The notes under the pieces were generated by a model, which was given only the letters and a program-made list of their open reading frames with translations, did not search any database and had not been told where the DNA came from. Position numbers and translations under genes: made by a program. Source: an uncultured Collinsella sp. (lineage in GTDB: Bacteria; Actinomycetota; Coriobacteriia; Coriobacteriales; Coriobacteriaceae). From it: 54,361 nt of DNA. Location: contig CABVDJ010000010.1 in the NCBI GenBank assembly GCA_902497025.1, positions 1-54,361 on the forward strand, read 5' to 3'. The stretch's first letter is position 1. Every line of letters starts with the position of its first letter. Below, one piece after another: positions 50,971-54,361 of the stretch.

Positions 50971-51828
50971 TTACTCAACGACCTTGTCCGGCTGGATGAG
51001 CTCCTCGTAGTAGCTGATATGCTCACGCGCGTCTTCAATCTCGGGCAGCAGGAAGTTGTAGATGACTTCGATGATCATCGTGGCGCTGATCTTGGAGAAC
51101 GCAAAGTCGCCCGTGGTGAGCAGCGCCTCGTGGTTCACGGTGTTAAAGGTGTAGTCTGCCAAACGAGCAAGCGGAGACTTGCTGTCGCTGCTGATGACGA
51201 CTACGGTTGCGCCGCAGTCGCGAGCCGCTTTTGCCATGCGATTCAGTCGGCGCGATTTGCCAGAGTTTGAGATGAGCACGATAACGTCACCCGGGCGCAA
51301 CGTGAGCGCAAAGCCGATTGATGTCTCGCTAATGGTGCTCGCCATGCAGCGCAGGCCCAGCTGCGAAAACTTAAACGTCGCATCGAGCGCGACCGCGTTC
51401 GTATTGCCCACAGCCGCAAACTCAATAACCCCTGCATGCTTAAGGGCATGCACAACAGCCGCCAGCGTATCGTGGTCGATACCGTCGATGGTCGCATTAA
51501 GCTCGCTCACCTTGGCAGCCAGGATGTTCTTGAGGCTCTGCTCCATATTGTCGAGCGAGACCTCGTCGGTCAGGCCCTCGTTGCGCTGGCTTTCCAAATC
51601 CCTCGCCAACGAAAACTGAAAGCTGCGGAAGCTGCCAAACCCAAGCTTGCGGCAGAAGCGCGAAACGGTCGCCTCGGACGTGGCAGCGGCGCGCGAGAGC
51701 TGAGCGGCCGTGAGGCGTGGCGCCTCGGACTGGTGCTCCAATATATAGTCGACAATGCGCTGCTCGGACTCGCTGTATCCCTGATGGGTGCTAATGAGGG
51801 AAAGTGCGCTCTTGCTACTATCGGTCAT
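50971..51828 (-). CDS. RpiR-family transcriptional regulator with SIS domain
   Basis: A 285-residue MurR/RpiR-type regulator. The N-terminal HTH_6 domain (residues ~1-80) has LSRAAATSEATVSRFCRKLG. The C-terminal SIS domain (~110-270) that binds phosphosugars has AAVGNTNAVALDATFKF and VIVLISNSGKSRRLNRMA. AGGAG lies 7 nt before the ATG at 51828. It is divergent from the PTS gene and probably controls it by sensing a sugar phosphate such as fructose 1-phosphate; that ligand is inferred. Confidence 0.88.
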   Translation of the reverse strand: MTDSSKSALSLISTHQGYSESEQRIVDYILEHQSEAPRLTAAQLSRAAATSEATVSRFCRKLGFGSFRSFQFSLARDLESQRNEGLTDEVSLDNMEQSLKNILAAKVSELNATIDGIDHDTLAAVVHALKHAGVIEFAAVGNTNAVALDATFKFSQLGLRCMASTISETSIGFALTLRPGDVIVLISNSGKSRRLNRMAKAARDCGATVVVISSDSKSPLARLADYTFNTVNHEALLTTGDFAFSKISATMIIEVIYNFLLPEIEDAREHISYYEELIQPDKVVE

Positions 51829-51869
51829 GGATGGCTCCTGGTTGGCATGAAAATCTAGCTTGATTTGCA

Positions 51870-51973
51870 ATGCCATAGTATACGGGCATTTTCAATTACA
51901 AGATACACCTTGCCGTTTCAAGTGTTGATGGTAAACTTTCACTTACCGTTTACGGTTATGAAAGAACCTTTCA
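51870..51973. promoter_or_regulatory. Divergent promoter region with three inverted repeats (RpiR/PTS)
   Basis: AATGCC and GGCATT (around 51870-51889) bracket a minus-strand -10 TATACT (AGTATA at 51878-51883). For the plus strand, TTGCCG (51910-51915) and TAAACT (51932-51937) with a 16-nt spacer form a promoter. GTAAAC (51931-51936) and GTTTAC (51948-51953) are inverted repeats across this -10. TGAAAG-AAC-CTTTCA at 51959-51973 is a perfect palindrome just downstream and the best candidate operator for the RpiR protein. Confidence 0.55.
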
Positions 51974-52038
51974 CCGGAGATTTGCACCTTAGCTCTTCTC
52001 ACGCGGACGGTAGGTTGGTATCTTTCAGTTGTGGAAAA

Positions 52039-52079
52039 ACGCGCATCGAAGCGCGTGTAGGGGAGCGCCCGCGGGCGCT
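52039..52079 (+). promoter_or_regulatory. Two GC-rich hairpins in the PTS leader
   Basis: ACGCGC-ATCGAA-GCGCGT (52039-52056) is followed by the perfect 16-bp palindrome AGCGCCCGCGGGCGCT (52064-52079). They lie 20-60 nt before the PTS start. No T-run follows, so they are not simple terminators. Confidence 0.5.
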
Positions 52080-52100
52080 GTACTCAAGAAGGAGGGACAC

Positions 52101-54104
52101 ATGGCTAAGTTTGACATCATCGCCGCGACCGGTTGCCCGACCGGCATTGCGCACACCTTCATGGCTAAGGAGGCGCTGGAGAAGGCAGCTGCCGAGCGCG
52201 GTCTGACCATTAAGGTCGAGACTCATGGCCAGGTCGGTGTCGAGAACGAGCTCACCAAGAGTGAGATCGCTGGTGCCAAGGCCGTCGTCGTCGCAGCCGA
52301 CAAGGATGTCCAGGCTGAGCGTTTCGCCGGCAAGCCCATGGTTTCCGTTGGTGTTTCCAAGGCCCTGTCCGTTGAGGCCGCCGGTAAGCTGATTGACCGC
52401 GCGCTCGCCGCCAAGGGTGACGACACGGTTGCAGCCGCTGCCGATATCGAGGATGAGGTCGAGGAGAAGGAGTCCATCGGCCACATCATCTACAAGCACC
52501 TCATGAACGGCGTCAGCCACATGCTGGTCTTCGTTGTTGCTGGTGGTGTTCTGACCGCTGTCTCGTTCCTGTGGGGCATTACGTCCTTCGATTCGACGGC
52601 GTCTGACTACAACAGCTTTGCTGCGATGCTCAAGATCATCGGCGGCATCGCCATGAACCTTATGGTCCCGGTGCTTTCCGCCTACATCGCCGAATCCATC
52701 GGCAAGCGCCCGGCGCTCGTCCCCGGCTTCGTTGCCGGTATGATCGCCATCCAGGGCCTGCCTGTTAACGCCGAGACCGGCATGATCGACGCCGGTGGCG
52801 CCGGCGTGGGCTTCGGCTTCCTGGGCGGCATCGTCGGCGGCTTCCTCGCCGGTTATGTCATCCTGCTGCTCGAGAAGGTCTTTGCCGGTCTGCCCAAGAA
52901 CCTGGACGGCCTCAAGGCTATCTTCCTGTACCCGCTGTTCTCGACGGCTATCGTCGGCCTGGTCATGCTCGGCATTTCCGGCCCCATGGCTGCCATCAAC
53001 ACCGCCATGATGGACTTCCTCAAGGGCCTGTCCGCCTCTGGCGCCGTTGTCCTGGGTCTTGCTATCGGCTGCATGTGCGCCTTTGACATGGGTGGCCCGG
53101 TCAACAAGGCTGCTTATGTCACCGGTACCGCTATGCTCACCGAGGCTCTGGCCGCCGGTGTTGGCACCGATACCTACAACTTCGGCACCAACTTCATGGC
53201 TGCCGTCTCCGCCGCCTGCATCGTTCCGCCGTTGATCACCACCTTCGCCGTCGTTGTCGGCAAGAAGTACTTCAGCCAGGAGGATCACGACGCCGGTGTC
53301 GTCAACCTCATCCTTGGTTGCACCCACATCACCGAGGGCGCCATTCCGTTCATGACCAAGAACATCTGGCCTGTCATGCCCATCATGATGCTCGGTTCCT
53401 CTATCGCTTCGATTCTGACCATTATGTTCAACGTTCATGATCCGGCGCCCCACGGTGGCTTCCTGGTCCTGCCCGTTGTCGAGAACGGTCCGCTTTGGGT
53501 CCTCGCGATCCTCATCGGCGCTGTGGTCGGTGGCATCCTGTTTGTGGCCTTCAAGAAGTACGACTTCGAGAAGAACCAGAAGGCCGCTCCTGCAGCCAAG
53601 CCCGTTGGAGCCCCCAAGGCCGCTGCCGTCGAGGCCCCCAAGGCCGAGGCTGCCGACTTCGTGAAGGTCGAGAATGTCTTTGTCGCCGAGGACTTCGCTT
53701 CTCGTGACGAGGCCCTGAGCTTCGTTTCCAACCAGGCTGTCAAGGCCGGTATCGCCAGCGACGCCGACGCCGTGATGAACGCCTTCCTGGCCCGCGAGGC
53801 CGAGGGCACCACGGGCATGATGGAGGGCTTCGCCATCCCGCATGCCAAGTCCGACGCCATTACCGAGGCTGCCGTCATCGTCGTCAAGGACGAGTCCGGC
53901 GTGACCGGTTGGGACACCATGGACGGCGCTCCTGTCAACGTGGCCATCGCCCTGCTCATCCCGGGTGCACAGGCCGGCACCACGCACCTCAAGATCCTGT
54001 CCAAGGTCGCCGAGGCACTCATGGACGAGGACTTCCGTGCCACCGTCAAGGGTTCCACCGACGCCGCCGAGATCGCCAAGACGATCAACGCCCGCCTGGT
54101 CTAA
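52101..54104 (+). CDS. fruA: Fructose-type PTS permease, IIB-IIC-IIA fusion
   Basis: A 667-residue phosphotransferase permease of the fructose family. An N-terminal IIB domain has the phosphocysteine Cys12 in AATGCPTGIAHTF. The membrane IIC domain follows (about 140-500, with GVSHMLVFVVAGGVLTAV and GGPVNKAAYVTG). An Ala/Pro-rich linker leads to a C-terminal IIA domain with the phosphohistidine His581 in GFAIPHAKSD. This B-C-A order differs from the common A-B-C or B-B-C forms. AAGGAGGG lies 6 nt before ATG 52101. Transport with phosphorylation of fructose (or a related sugar) is expected; no 1-phosphofructokinase gene is in the window. A terminator follows. Confidence 0.92.
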   Translation: MAKFDIIAATGCPTGIAHTFMAKEALEKAAAERGLTIKVETHGQVGVENELTKSEIAGAKAVVVAADKDVQAERFAGKPMVSVGVSKALSVEAAGKLIDRALAAKGDDTVAAAADIEDEVEEKESIGHIIYKHLMNGVSHMLVFVVAGGVLTAVSFLWGITSFDSTASDYNSFAAMLKIIGGIAMNLMVPVLSAYIAESIGKRPALVPGFVAGMIAIQGLPVNAETGMIDAGGAGVGFGFLGGIVGGFLAGYVILLLEKVFAGLPKNLDGLKAIFLYPLFSTAIVGLVMLGISGPMAAINTAMMDFLKGLSASGAVVLGLAIGCMCAFDMGGPVNKAAYVTGTAMLTEALAAGVGTDTYNFGTNFMAAVSAACIVPPLITTFAVVVGKKYFSQEDHDAGVVNLILGCTHITEGAIPFMTKNIWPVMPIMMLGSSIASILTIMFNVHDPAPHGGFLVLPVVENGPLWVLAILIGAVVGGILFVAFKKYDFEKNQKAAPAAKPVGAPKAAAVEAPKAEAADFVKVENVFVAEDFASRDEALSFVSNQAVKAGIASDADAVMNAFLAREAEGTTGMMEGFAIPHAKSDAITEAAVIVVKDESGVTGWDTMDGAPVNVAIALLIPGAQAGTTHLKILSKVAEALMDEDFRATVKGSTDAAEIAKTINARLV

Positions 54105-54140
54105 TCCCACGGTACGGGAATAACATCGCCCCCTGTATAT

Positions 54141-54175
54141 AAGGCGGAGTCCCTCTCCAGGGTCTCCGCCTTTTT
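54141..54175 (+). terminator. Terminator after the PTS gene
   Basis: AAGGCGGAG-T-CCCT / AGGG-T-CTCCGCCTT around loop CTCC, followed by TTT. It lies 36 nt after the stop. Confidence 0.92.
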
Positions 54176-54361
54176 CGGTAACAGAGAACGCACCGGTTGA
54201 TCCCATCAGCCAGAATTCCTTTCAGCCGACATTACTCTGGATCGACCGAGTTTCCGCAGCTTGCTCGCCGGGCGGGCGCGGGTTAAGTTTGTCGCGAGTT
54301 CCGCATGCAAAGGAAAGCACTTAATGTGCTTTCCGTCTTGCGCAGGACTGTAGAGCAGCAA
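54176..54361. other. Intergenic end of window with a hairpin, no gene seen
   Basis: No supported coding region is present. GGAAAGCAC-TTAAT-GTGCTTTCC at 54312-54334 is a perfect hairpin followed by GTCTTG. Further GC-rich pairing occurs around 54265-54285. It could be a leader or terminator of a gene beyond the window. Confidence 0.5.

Noticed and set aside
52039..52079. Leader hairpins of the PTS gene as an intrinsic terminator
   Set aside because: No T-run follows either hairpin.
51999..54206. 735-residue open frame on the minus strand opposite the PTS gene
   Set aside because: Repetitive Asp/Gly/His/Glu product with no motif; the plus-strand permease has both phosphorylation sites.
1..54361. 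CRISPR arrays, insertion sequences, prophage genes or attachment sites
   Set aside because: No repeat-spacer pattern, transposase, integrase or phage structural gene was recognised.

Overview
The window looks like chromosomal housekeeping DNA from a high-GC anaerobic gut actinobacterium of the class Coriobacteriia, most likely Collinsella or a close relative. This is inferred from base composition, from short GTG/TTG-start operons with AAGGAG-type ribosome sites, from an actinobacterial gene order (fakA-recG-rsmD-coaD, then a SepIVA-like gene, yceD, rpmF; ruvX-mltG-aroK-aroB-pepP-efp-nusB), and from typical coriobacterial traits. No mobile element, CRISPR array or rRNA gene was seen. Only the 3' end of one tRNA lies at the left edge.

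Region 1 (1-15175, all plus strand) holds a long gene series: Asp23-like protein, FakA, RecG, RsmD, CoaD, a coiled-coil division-like protein, YceD, L32, PlsX, ACP, RNase III, SMC, FtsY and Ffh. It joins fatty-acid/phospholipid synthesis, ribosome maturation, chromosome organisation and membrane targeting. The plsX and acpP leaders each carry a perfect palindrome about 14 nt downstream of a -10 hexamer.

Region 2 (15228-24312) is mixed: an autoregulated-looking DUF134/NifX fusion, thyA-folA, a SPOUT RNA methyltransferase, a MATE exporter, a cobalamin adenosyltransferase, FtsH, a DUF523 protein and an iron-type alcohol/glycerol dehydrogenase. Convergent genes are separated by strong two-way hairpins.

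Region 3 (24313-37272) starts with an isoleucine T-box leader and ileS. Then come lspA-pseudouridine synthase, a membrane glycosyltransferase, a short prepilin-type peptidase, a dGTPase-like HD protein, RarA, and a stress-type cluster: DUF948 protein, degenerate RsbW-like protein, SigB-type sigma factor and AI-2E-family transporter, the last three closely packed.

Region 4 (37279-50962) has a small AT-rich membrane-protein gene and then alaS, ruvX, mltG, a YqeG-type phosphatase, aroK, an aroB homologue that has lost its metal ligands, an Xaa-Pro peptidase, efp, a second Asp23 protein, nusB, xseB, tlyA, nadK and recN. The aroE and aroC genes often found here in relatives are absent.

Region 5 (50971-54361) is a divergent pair: an RpiR-family sugar-phosphate regulator and a fructose-type PTS permease with unusual B-C-A domain order. 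Palindromes lie between them.

The most unusual items are the aroB-like pseudoenzyme, the anti-sigma-like protein without an ATP site, the paired plsX/acpP palindromes, and the DUF134 operators that bracket their own promoter. All start sites and functions are read from sequence alone.
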